Part shown: piece after piece, positions 1-9,300 of the stretch
Layout of the letters: every line of letters starts with the position of its first letter
How positions within the stretch are numbered: the stretch's first letter is position 1
IMG/VR virus record: IMGVR_UViG_3300037882_002606
Span: 1 to 31,663 of that record
Source of the DNA: a virus
Length of the DNA stretch: 31,663 nucleotides
Reading direction: 5' to 3' (one strand)
Translations under genes and position numbers: made by a program
The notes under the pieces: generated by a model
What the model was told of the DNA's origin: nothing
The model's input: the letters and a program-made list of their open reading frames with translations, nothing else
The model's database searches: none

Positions 1-99
1 AAAAATATAAACATTGTCCGCAACAGGTCTTGCTAATGGATATGTTTTTAGCAATTCAAGATGTTGAACGCTATCTCAAACACGAATATGCACAATTAC
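1..99. repeat. Terminal direct repeat, left copy (circular closure)
   Basis: These 99 bases are identical to 31565-31663. An exact overlap of this size at contig ends is what an assembler gives for a circular or circularly permuted molecule. A gene also reads continuously across the junction, which supports real closure rather than a biological terminal repeat. The unique length is then 31564 bases. Confidence 0.95.
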
Positions 100-135
100 A
101 TTCGTTCAGTCAGAAAGTTTTGTTTTTGATGTCAT
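1..135 (-). CDS. Hypothetical 47-aa early protein, N-terminal part (crosses the circle junction)
   Basis: Starts with ATG at 135 on the minus strand (MTSKTKLSDG) and continues through position 1 into 31564-31556, where it stops at TAA. The complete product is 47 aa and contains two UGA-encoded glycines. It is the first gene after early promoter P1 and its structured leader, so it should be among the earliest products. No family was recognised. The sequence has a short basic N-terminus and a hydrophobic C-terminus (VYIFIC). Being first in the early operon suggests a host-interaction or regulatory role, but nothing in the sequence shows which. Confidence 0.6.
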
Positions 136-223
136 TTTGCTGAGTAAAGTAAAAAACAACAGTGCTTAGTGACTATTCTCCCAATCTCTACATCTATGAC
201 GTGGTTTGGTGTCTCTCTTGCAT
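136..223 (-). ncRNA. Structured 5' leader L1 of the P1 early transcript
   Basis: The region between the P1 -10 box and the first early ATG is homologous to leader L2 (27312-27400). CTTAGTGACTATTC (plus strand, 165-178 versus 27342-27355) and TGGTGTCTCTCTTG (207-220 versus 27384-27397) are conserved at exactly the same 42-base spacing. The sequence between them differs but keeps pairing: CCAA/TTGG encloses a small CAT/ATG hairpin here, and CCA/TGG encloses CTCA/TGAG in L2. Conserved flanks around a variable paired core suggest a functional RNA element such as an attenuator, protein-binding site or translation control element. Its function is unknown. Confidence 0.55.
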
Positions 224-229
224 GGTGTC

Positions 230-257
230 TTTATATTGATATGCAATAGAATTGCAA
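230..257 (-). promoter_or_regulatory. Early promoter P1 (leftward)
   Basis: On the minus strand, TTGCAA (257-252) is followed by 16 bases and then TATAAA (235-230). The -35 box lies inside ATTGCAAT, an 8-base palindrome, and a second ATTGCA copy lies in the spacer. The same 23-base block occurs at P2. The palindrome over the -35 box could be an operator. It drives the small early genes and the replication operon across the circle junction. Confidence 0.75.
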
Positions 258-441
258 TAGAAAATAAAAGATTTTTTTAACAAAACATCAACAATCAAAC
301 ACAAACAAGATTAAAACATGATAGTGGTTTTGTATATAATTTGTGTCAGAATATATTGTTTTTTACCTCTATATGTGTACATATTCAATATCAAAAAAGC
401 CTAGTCGGTACAACCGACGATCGTTTATGTTTAAAACAACA
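258..441. promoter_or_regulatory. Divergent control region between early and late modules
   Basis: No gene is visible. A rightward -10-like TATAAT sits at 335-340 with a weak TTAAAA about 18 bases upstream (311-316), a candidate late promoter. A perfect hairpin, GTCGGT-ACA-ACCGAC, lies at 404-418; read leftward it is followed by a short spacer and six T's, so it may also stop leftward transcription. Assignments here are tentative. Confidence 0.35.
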
Positions 442-977
442 ATGAACAAAACAACGCTCGACATATTCAAAAGCTGGTTTGGTGATTGAAAATATGAAGA
501 CAACATAGGACTATATGTATCAGAAAAATACAATATCTATATGCAAGAAGGGGATATCAAAAAACACAAAAACAAAAAAGGAAGTTGTAGGCGCATTGGA
601 CAATGAAACAAAAAAACATACACTGAAAGAAATCCGACAAAAGGCGGCAAATAACAAAAAAATCTGAATAAAGTTTGTTGAAACAAAAATAATGCAAGAC
701 CAAGTCATACGAAATTATGAGAAAACTTGAGAAAAAACACTTCCTGTAATCGGCTATATCGCATAATGCGTAGAAAGCGAAATATGACAAAATACATTAG
801 ATGTAATACAGAAAATAGAGCAATATATTCAATCGGAGTTTTTGATATGATATAATAAAAAGAAACAATCGAATAAAACCAAAGATAAACGATATGATAT
901 ATTTCCATTACAACCATAATAGCGTTGAGGATGTTGAGGGCGTTTTAGGGAGATACAAAAAACAGAAAATTGCCTAA
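442..977 (+). pseudogene. Broken gene of unknown function (frameshifts and in-frame TAA)
   Basis: Protein-like sequence runs through three frames. Frame 442-654 starts at an ATG (MNKTTLDIFKSWFGDG). The protein-like signal then moves to frame 515-766, with the switch most likely at the A-run 574-579. That frame carries on past a TAA at 764-766 as CVESEIGQNTLDVIQKIEQY until TAA at 917. A third piece (894-977) ends in SVEDVEGVLGRYKKQKIA. Several UGA-glycines are present in the good stretches. The simplest reading is one charged, helical protein that has taken one or two frameshifts and a nonsense mutation. Homopolymer sequencing error, or separate overlapping small genes, are the alternatives. 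No family was recognised. Confidence 0.4.
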
Positions 978-1107
978 TTAGTTTTTTTTGTTACAGTTGT
1001 TTACTAAATTTGTTTTTCCTCTTGTTTTTTTTGTTTTTTTGTGTAATCTCTCTTTATAGAGATTGTTATTATTATAACATATTGTTTTATTACAAAATTT
1101 GTTATTT
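978..1107 (+). promoter_or_regulatory. T-rich intergenic region with hairpin upstream of late operon
   Basis: The region is very T-rich and holds a 7-bp hairpin, AATCTCT-CTTTAT-AGAGATT, at 1045-1064. A TATAAC-like box follows near 1073. It may combine termination of the broken gene with a start site for the packaging/structural operon that begins at 1108. Confidence 0.3.
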
Positions 1108-1524
1108 ATGAAAGACAAAACAAAAATAAAACCAAGAAACGTTGGGAAAGTCGCAGAGTTAAAGTTGATAGATCCAAATATAACAAGAAGGGAGATACAA
1201 GCGAAGACTTGACTTCATCCTTTGACCATACAGAAAGCAAACATAGAGCTGAACCAGAACGGAACCAAAGACACTACCATAGCCTATATTGTGTGATCAA
1301 GCAAGGAAAGATTGGTTAGAATACAGGGTGTATTGAACAGGTTTATTGACGAAGCGGAAAGAAAAGAGGAATTATCGAGATGAGACACGGCACTTATAAA
1401 GGAGATAGCGAAGGACGATATGACGAGGATTAATATTTTTGGCGGTAACGTAACAGACGATAGTTGATGATTTAATATTGAAACAATGAGTAGAGAAGAG
1501 TTGCTAAGGTTGGCGACACAATAG
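1108..1524 (+). CDS. Putative terminase small subunit
   Basis: A 138-aa protein starting MKDKTKIKPRNVGKV and ending with TAG. Its N-terminal third contains a helix-turn-helix-like stretch (ITRREIQAKTGLHPLTIQKA, residues about 25-44), followed by a charged helical region and a C-terminal SREELLRLATQ tail. Size, the DNA-binding-like N-terminus and the position at the head of the structural operon fit a small terminase, which recognises phage DNA for packaging. The large subunit lies 10 kb downstream, not adjacent as is common, so the call rests on architecture rather than neighbourhood. Six glycines are UGA-encoded. A transcriptional regulator is the main alternative. Confidence 0.5.
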
Positions 1525-1609
1525 TGTATTTATTTTTAGAGACGACTCCTGAAGAATTTGATTCTTTTATGTGAAGGTAGCTTGTTTTATATTCTTAGTT
1601 TCATATAGT

Positions 1610-1930
1610 ATGCTTTTAGTACAGGATTGGTTTAATCCTATTGAAGATTCTATTAATAAAACAATAGACTATATTGAAATGAATTATTGACGACAAAAGA
1701 AAAACACAAAATTATTAGAAAAAAACAAAGAGCTTGATGAGGAAACAATAAAAATAAAAAAAGAACTTGCAAAACTAAGAGAAAAAAACGAAGAACTTTG
1801 AAGTATTGCAAGTACAAAAATAGAAAACATGACAACAGAAGAGTATGATTTATTTATTAACAACACAAATAATGGGAAAAACAAACTTGTTAAACGATTT
1901 GATTTCTTGAAATGATGTTTTCATTCTTAG
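1610..1930 (+). CDS. Coiled-coil protein, possibly membrane-anchored
   Basis: A 106-aa protein from ATG 1610. It has a short N-terminal region (MLLVQDWFNPIEDSI) and then a long Lys/Glu-rich coiled coil at about residues 28-70. The frame is open upstream, and a GTG at 1571 would add VKVACFIFLVSYS, making an N-terminal membrane segment. The start is therefore uncertain. If the longer form is real, this would be a small membrane protein with a coiled-coil body, of the shape seen in spanins; otherwise it may be an assembly factor. It overlaps the next gene by 59 bases. Not recognised by family. Confidence 0.5.
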
Positions 1931-2069
1931 ACTTGAGAGTTATTTAAATTTAAAAGAATTAAATATAGATTTGGAGATGCAAATAAAACAAAAGAAAATT
2001 CAAATACTAAATATGAAAAAACAACTAGAAGAAGAAAAAAAGAGTAATATGTTGTTGATGTCGATTTAA
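1872..2069 (+). CDS. Small coiled-coil protein, 65 aa
   Basis: Starts at ATG 1872 (MGKTNLLNDLISGNDVF) inside the end of the previous gene, in another frame, and stops with TAA. The single UGA falls at a natural glycine position (LISGND). The middle and C-terminal parts form a Gln/Lys/Glu-rich amphipathic helix (KQKKIQILNMKKQLEEEKK). No family was recognised. The strong helix suggests self-association or an assembly partner, but the role is unknown. Confidence 0.55.
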
Positions 2070-2083
2070 TTTATTGTACATAA

Positions 2084-2521
2084 ATGATAAAAAAGTATTT
2101 AAAAATCAAGGAACCTGATGTAATCAAGATTGAAGCTTGAGATGAACCATGAGAGTTTTATTGTGATTTTCTTGTTATGTGAGAAGAAATAAAACTCAGA
2201 CTAGACGAGAAATGATTTTTTCGCAACCAACAGAGCCAAGCCGACAATCTCGCCGATACAATAAAGATACAAGAAGAAAGGAATAGGAGACGACCAAACC
2301 TTACAGACGAGAATTGAGAGAAAGTAGATATAAATAAAGAAGAGCTTTATGATTTCAAAATCTTTCAAAAAGAATTGAGAAAAAAAACAACAAAAAGAAT
2401 AGATTATATTGTAGTTTGACTTGATGCAAACAATATGTATAACAGCATTGTACAACAAAACTTATCTTGATTCTCTGATGAGGTTTGTGATGTTGTTGAT
2501 GATGTTATTAAAGATAAGTAA
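2084..2521 (+). CDS. Hypothetical late protein, 145 aa
   Basis: Begins MIKKYLKIKEPDVIKIEAGD and stops with TAA. The N-terminal half is mixed beta-like sequence with UGA-glycines (PGEFYCDFLVMGEEIKL). The C-terminal half is charged and helical and ends in an acidic DEVCDVVDDVIKDK. It lies 23 bases ahead of the probable head-tail adaptor, so a structural or connector role is plausible. No family was recognised. Confidence 0.65.
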
Positions 2522-2544
2522 TAATTTATTTTTGTTTTCTATAT

Positions 2545-3138
2545 ATGTCATCTCTCGCAACACTTATATCAAAAACAAGATCAAATGTTATAAAAATAGA
2601 TCCGCAAGCAAGAATGTTTTCAGACAATGATCTTGCGGTTTTTTTGAATAATGCACAGAAAAGAATAGAGACAGATTTGTATGACGACATACCAGAGCAA
2701 CAAAAAAGAGCGACACGGAATATATCTACGTGAACACAGGAATATAGTCTTTCTGTTGTGCTACCTTGATATAAGAAAATAAACAACATAGCTCTAAACC
2801 AATGCGGTATGGGTGGCGTATCAGACAATACGTGAATTGTTTCTGCGTATTGTATATATTGAACTTCTATATACACAAACACAATACCATCATCGAGTCA
2901 GTCAGTCAAGGTATTGTGTTCTGCATCGTTGCCTGATATAACGACCTATATAGATTGTGTGCTACCTGAATCGTATGATTTACCTCTTGCGTATTATGCT
3001 TGATACCTTGCGTTGATAAGTGTTGAGAAAAACGACAAAGCAATTACGTGTTTACAAACGTATGGTCAGACAATTTCTGATATAATAACAACAAACAACA
3101 AGAGGCAAGAGTACAACTTTATTAACTACAACAACTAG
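2545..3138 (+). CDS. Probable head-tail adaptor (gp6/gp4-type connector)
   Basis: A 197-aa protein starting MSSLATLISKTRSNVIKI. The region FSDNDLAVFLNNAQKRIETD at residues 25-44 resembles the helical start of podoviral connector proteins, which join the portal ring to the tail. A beta-rich middle (TQEYSLSVVLPGYKKI) and a helical C-terminus (PLAYYAGYLALISVEKNDKA) follow, a typical adaptor order. It ends two bases before the next gene, which looks like a tail stopper protein, and this supports the assignment. Family membership was judged from pattern and context only. Confidence 0.55.
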
Positions 3139-3140
3139 GC

Positions 3141-4694
3141 ATGTGAAAAACAGAGATCAAGATTAATAATTTTGAAGGAGGTGTTAGTACAATACAATCT
3201 TGATCGATGAGTGACAATCAACTGCTGGTTGCTAAAAACATGTATTACAACAAAGATAGACAACTAATAACAAGAATGGGATATAAAGAGTATTTGCCAA
3301 AAATATCGACAAACCCTATCACGTCGTATTTCTTTCATCAGAGGGATGATTGACAAGGTAAGTTTGTTCTTGCTGTATGTGGTGATGTAATGTATTCGTA
3401 CAACGAGGGATTAAATGCACGAACAAGTATCAAGACATGAATTGCAGAGTTTGAAACAAATCCTTTATTTAATTGAGCAAGAACCCGTCGAGATTTTGCG
3501 GTATACAACAACATTGTTTATATGTGTAACGGTGTAGACAACTATGCAAGCCGAAACGGTACAACATATACGGAGTACTCTGGACAACCAAAATGTCGTT
3601 ATATCCAATACTTGTGAGATAGAATATATTGAGCATGAGAAGACGCAAACCCTATTACTCTATACTACACGTGAGCAGTACCAACCAATGCCAACACACT
3701 AAACGCAAATTTTGTCAAAGTGGGAGGCGACGAGACATGAGCTATAAACTGATTGTCTGAAATATGAAACCTTATTATTGCGACAAAGGATGCAAAAATA
3801 TATGTAGTAAATCCTGTGTCATGAACCGCAACGCCTATAGATGCTCAAGGTGGATGATTTTGTAATAGATCTTTAAAAAATGTGTGAAACGCACTTGTTT
3901 TTTTCAACGAAAAGGGTATAGATACACTGAAACAAAGGCAAGGAGTAACGTGATCTACATGACTAGAAACAAGTAGTATATCAGAAGACGTAATCACAAT
4001 ATTCAACAAGGTGCAACGCAAAAACTACAACTTTCAGTGTTCTATGTATAATCGTATAGATTGAAAGTATTATGTTTGTATAGATAGTAACAACGACACC
4101 GTCCCAGATACTATGCTTGTGTTTTCGTCTGTTACATGAAGTTGGACATCGTATGATATGCCTAGTATGTTTGATATGTGAATATATATAGACAACAATC
4201 AAAATACACACTATTTGTTTGCATGAACAGATTGACAGATGTATGAGTTTGAGGCGTGAGGTGTTGATTATTGAAACAGTATATCGTACGAGGCACAAAC
4301 AAAAAAACGAGATGCTGGCGAACCATGAAGACTAAAAACATATTCTTATATAGACATAATATGATATAAGTCGGCGTGAACAGCAATAGATGTGTGAGTA
4401 TATAGCGAGGACATATTCCAAACGTGAGGGTCTATTACTGATGCAAACATAGACTATAGTGTATCTTACAAAACAATATGATCTGCTTCTGTGTGATCGT
4501 TGCCACTATGATGAGAACAACAAGGAGACGAAACAAAAATATACCTATATTCTGTTCGTATAGCGTGTTACATAACATGACAAAACATATCGTTGAAGCT
4601 ATCGTCTGAATGATGAACACGAACAATCGATAGAGTGAGGATAGGAATAGAGTGACAACCAATAGATGTATTTTATACCAATCAATATTTATAA
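3141..4694 (+). CDS. Large tail/stopper-type structural protein (517 aa)
   Basis: Starts MGKTEIKINNFEGGVSTIQS. The INNF-GG opening is common in podoviral tail tube or DNA-stabilisation proteins (P22 gp10-like). The rest is rich in short beta-strand blocks separated by glycines, consistent with a propeller-like fold: for example YNNIVYMCNGVDNYA, IGNLIIATKDAKIYVVNP, ALVFFNEKGIDTLKQ. Most glycines are UGA, so under the standard code the gene would be split into about forty fragments. It sits between the adaptor and the 715-aa tail protein. The expected role is closing the portal channel and linking it to the tail. Confidence 0.6.
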
Positions 4695-4706
4695 CATATA
4701 TAAAAC

Positions 4707-6854
4707 ATGGCAAACATCGATCTATATCCACTACAAGACTGATACGAAAGCAAATTGTCTCAACCATACGATGGTACTTGATCTACATTGTATGTTGATA
4801 GTGTTCCGTTGTGAACATTGCCTTCTTGATATAAGATATTGGTTACCATAAATCCGTGAACAACATACGCACAAGCCGTAGAGGTTAGTGGTTGGAGTTC
4901 TTGACAGCTCAACGTGTCGTCTACTACAATAGAGAAAGCAAACGGAGTAAATTATCAAACCAGGTCTCATGGTGCAAAAAGTCCAATAGTTATTTCCGAT
5001 AATTTTTGATATCGGAAGGAGATTACAAGTGCTGTAAACACAAAAGCCGACACAAACAGTTCTGTTTTTATTTGAAAATACCAAAACGCCACAGCAAGAG
5101 ACGCAGCAATAGTGAGTCCAGTAAATGGTGTATATAGCGTGTACCTTACAGATGAGTGATATTGGACTGATTATGTGTGAGGGGTTTGGGTGTCTCGTGC
5201 TACATGAGCAACACCTAACGCAAGCGAAACTGTAGCTTGAAAATTAGAAGTAGCGACACAATCGCAATATGATTCATCTACAACTACATGAGAGACTTGA
5301 GCACCATTGGTGCCGACGATAGCACAAATCAAATCAAATATAGCCACAAGTGTAGAACCATTGGCTTCACCATCCGCAATATACGAAAAAGACACATACA
5401 TAGCATGAGAGGATTTACTGGCTAACGATTGTTTGTTTGTTGAAAGCTGACCGCTATACTCTGCAAGCCTATCAATATTGAGAATATGAGATACAACAAA
5501 CAATAGTAGACAAGCTTTTGTTGTGTTTTGATCTGGTGTTTCCTGATCTACAATTAAGCTATGACTTATCAAATATGGAGCAGCACACACCAATTGACTT
5601 ACTGTAAGGATAGAGACTATTGATTGATCAAACAATCCAACTGGAACATTATTCCATGCAAACGCAACTGTTACTATACCTGCATCTAGTATAACAACAT
5701 CTTTGGTAGACACAACTGTTACGTTCCCTTGATCTTTTACAATACCTATAGGAAATAGGGTTGTTGTTGTGTTAACACAAGATGTTGTAAGCTCAACTAA
5801 CCATTATTGATTTTGATGTGTGTGATACAATACAACAACAAGACTAATTAAAACATATAACTGATCCGCATGGGGTGTTGCAAACATTGTTTTAATAAAT
5901 GATGTGTTTGCTTCTTCTATGGGAACAGGTATATCTGGCGAAACAACAACTTGAGCATTAATTGAGGTAAAATATGATTTAACAATAAACACAATAACAA
6001 AATCAAGCGTATGTAATGCCACGCAGGTCAGACTAACAAAAACCGACAATACAACAACAACATATAGTTTTTCATGAAACACAGCATCTACTTCTTTTGT
6101 TTGTAAAAAATGAGAATTTGTTCGTATTGAGTGTTTGTCGTATTCAAGTTATGCAACAAAAAACCCACAAACTTTCCCAATAAATTTACAAAATGTAAAC
6201 GTTGTTGCTTGAATGTCTAATTGAGGAACAAGTAGTTCTATACTTTATAATATCGTGGACATTACAACAACAAAAAATTTTGTTTTCCCATACGTTTCTT
6301 CAACATTATTGTTAAACAACTTGCTATGCAAAACATCTGCTACATACGACTACAAAACACCAATAATGTCGAGGTTTGCTAAATCAGCATACACAAGGTG
6401 ACTTTTGGTAACATCAACGCTACTGTGACAAATTGTTATAACATGAGTGGTTAAAAATGGTTTATATTTTATTTCCAACACTCCTTGACTAGTGTCTACT
6501 GTAGAGTGAGATAATTCGCAAGTTGTATGATTTTGATCTGAAGAAAATATATTATACATAGATACAAACAAAAAAATTCAAAGACAACCGCTAACTCTTT
6601 CTACAAACACCTCATACAAAGCAAAAACAGATATGTATTTGATGCTTTCTGCTAATTGAGTATCAAACAACATATACCAGTCAAACATATCTATATGACC
6701 AATGATACAATCTATTGTTTCTGCGACAATCTGGAGCAACACTTATTGACCAAATCCGCTTTCTATTCAGGCTTTTGTGAGAAAATGAGAGTTTTTCTCT
6801 CTAAACATATCTTGAGCTAACACATTGGTAGTATCTAAATGATATTATATTTAA
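4707..6854 (+). CDS. Tail fibre / receptor-interaction protein (715 aa)
   Basis: Begins MANIDLYPLQDGYESKLSQP and ends with TAA. The N-terminal part has SHGAKSPIVISDNFGYRKEI followed by TSAVNTKADTNSS, similar to the attachment region of podoviral tail proteins. The long remainder is Thr/Ser/Asn/Gly-rich with low-complexity beta character, typical of trimeric fibres or spikes. A block near GKLEVATQSQYDSSTTTGET resembles the repeats near the ends of fibre genes (GLVELATNAE-type). Most glycines are UGA. Likely role: adsorption to the host surface. No enzymatic motif was seen. Confidence 0.65.
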
Positions 6855-6868
6855 TTTAAAAAAACAAC

Positions 6869-7318
6869 ATGATAGTATCAAAAATAGACTGACAATATAA
6901 TTATTGAGTAGACCTCTCAGATAGATGAGCGGAAGTATTCTATATAACAATGGAAGAGTTTCAGAAAATACAATCGTTACAAGCGGAAATACAAGGTACT
7001 ACCGTTGTAAATATACAAATCCCAACAATAGAAGTTGTTGAGACGGAGGAACAAGCACAAGAGAGAATTGACAACATAAATATAGTAATAAAAATACCGC
7101 TTTATTGTGTAAACACACCGTTGCTGCAAGATAAAGTAAGTCAAATGATTTTCCTTTTTTCTGGATTACAAAGGGAGGTCGATGGTGAGTATTTTGTTTT
7201 ATCCAATATAAAAGTAAAGCACCTAAAAAGATTTTTAACACAAGATGAGTTTAAAGTGTTTGATAGTAGGTGAGTTGAGTTTGATGAAACAACAAGGTCT
7301 TTATATCTAAAACAATAA
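6869..7318 (+). CDS. Hypothetical late protein, 149 aa
   Basis: Starts at ATG 6869 (MIVSKIDGQYNYGVDLSDRG), 14 bases after the tail protein; the later ATG at 6950 would drop a convincing N-terminus containing three UGA-glycines. The C-terminal part (FLFSGLQREVDGEYFVLSNI, then KHLKRFLTQDEFKVFDSRG) looks like a compact alpha/beta domain. It lies between fibre and internal-virion genes, so a virion or assembly role is likely. No family was recognised. Confidence 0.65.
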
Positions 7319-7319
7319 A

Positions 7320-9299
7320 ATGAATCCATTCGAAAGACGAAAATTAGAAAAATCAAAAAAACCAGTAGTAAACAACGATATTCCAAAAACATCTTTGACA
7401 GATGTAGTGAGCAAGGTTGGTGGTTTTGTGTCTTGATTTGTAAACCCACAAGAAAAAACCTTAAATTCAAAACAATTGCCTTATGAGCAAAATGTTGTTT
7501 TTGGTAGTTCCCCAAAACTAGCAACACGTGAAAATCCTGTAATTTCTGTGTCTACAAAACCACAAATGGTAGACATAAACACAGCTGACCAAAACACACT
7601 ATTGAGAGAGCAGGACGCAATCAATTATAAGATTGCAACTTGATCTTTTTCTCAAGATGATTTTGTAAGGGGACGTGAAATATCAAGAAAACTTGCAGAA
7701 AGTATGTATAAAGTGCCTGAAGCCACAACAAACCCAATTATATCACAACTAGAACAACAAGCCCAATCAATACAATCAAGAGACGGCAAACCAATGATTG
7801 ATGTAAGAAAAGCACAGCTACAAGCTAATTTTGATACAAAAAGAATGCAACTAGAAGAAAACGCAAGAAGAGCAAGAGAAAGCACAATAGGTAACATAGC
7901 AATGGCTGGCGGAGGTCGTTCTAGTGTTGCACAACAAGCCGAGCTAGATATACAAAAACAACTACAAAACCAACTAAATGCGGAGCAGGCAGCTATGAAT
8001 TTAGAGATTATGGCGTACGAAAGAGAGTTGGCTGGTGCAGACAGTCAAGAACTTTCTAACATAAATGAAAGCATAAATGCGTTGCGTCAACAATCCGCTA
8101 TGTGACAACAAGAGTTACAACAAAAGGCACAAGCAAAAATACAGGAAGCGACAGCTTATTTTGACAACAATTTACAAAATCTTGCGAGGAAACAAGGAAT
8201 ACAACTAGACGTGAACGATGAAAAAACGCTAGAACAAATAATCTCCATAGCAAGAAACCCTGACTGAACAGTAAATCAAGCATTCTTGAAAACAATAGAT
8301 CCAGCGTATCAAGAATTATTGAAGTCATGAGTTTTTGCGTGAATATGAGTTCCTAAAGAAGAACCGAAGCCACAATTTGCACCAAAAATAGAGAGATTGT
8401 GAGGCACAACAAAAAATCCAATATATTGATACCGAGACCCAAACAAATCAGAATTTGTGACTACTAATTCTATAGGAACACCAACGTGAGGCGTAAGAAC
8501 ATGAGGATGATGATATGTTGGTGGGGCAACACAATCGTGAGGTGTACAAACAGAAGTGGCACAAACAGAAAACAAGATATGGGATGATGGTGAGACGTCT
8601 TTGTATGTGTCGTTCATGGAAAAATGATCTATGCCGAGTAAGTGGGTCGTGCAATCTGCATGAGGTGCGGACGCATTTAGGCAAAAAGCAAACGCATATT
8701 ACCAAGATTTTCTAAATAGTAAAATATGATCGGCTTGATGACAAATTACCAATATGCAATTGGCGAAAGAAGCGTTTAAAACTAAAGGTTCTAATTGACT
8801 AAACGCAGACATGAAGAAAATAAACAGTGTCTTACAAGTATTAAACCAATATGAACAGGATATTGTGGATTGATGATTGTCGTGAAAATTGGGCGTTACA
8901 ATATGAAACCAAACAATATGAACAGATGCTAGTAAAAAAATAAAACAATCAGAGTCTTCGTTGCTTACTAAACTAAAAGAGCTTGAAAACTTATGAGTGT
9001 TGAATTGACCAGATGTTGGGATTTTACAAAAAGCAATATGATGATGAACACTTACAACACCAGAACAGATGGTAAATGGTGCACAAAACCTAAGAAATTC
9101 TTTGTATAACCAACTAAATGCACAAAACAAAGTAAATTGAATTGTGTTTAATAACCCTTGAAACACCTACACCCCTAAAAAAGAAGAACAACAAACAACA
9201 AAAGAAACACAGCCCGTAACAAAAGAAAAACAAAAACCAACAGAAACAAACAAACAAGCTAAAACTAAAGAAATATATTCTTTATTTTGAATAAACTAA
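7320..9299 (+). CDS. Probable internal virion / DNA-ejection protein (659 aa)
   Basis: Starts one base after the preceding stop (MNPFERRKLEKSKKPVVNND). Residues about 125-290 form long Gln/Ala/Glu-rich helices (AQLQANFDTKRMQLEENARR). A Gly-rich linker follows (VRTGGGGYVGGATQSGG), then a compact helical domain, then a Lys/Thr/Gln tail. This helical, Ala/Gln-rich, low-complexity make-up is typical of podoviral ejection proteins. Position between tail genes and the second large protein fits. No lytic transglycosylase motif could be identified. Confidence 0.5.
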
Positions 9300-9300
9300 T

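Noticed and set aside
5171-5713. 180-codon minus-strand ORF
   Set aside because: Shadow of the 715-aa tail protein, whose plus-strand frame is uninterrupted by TAA/TAG over 2.1 kb.
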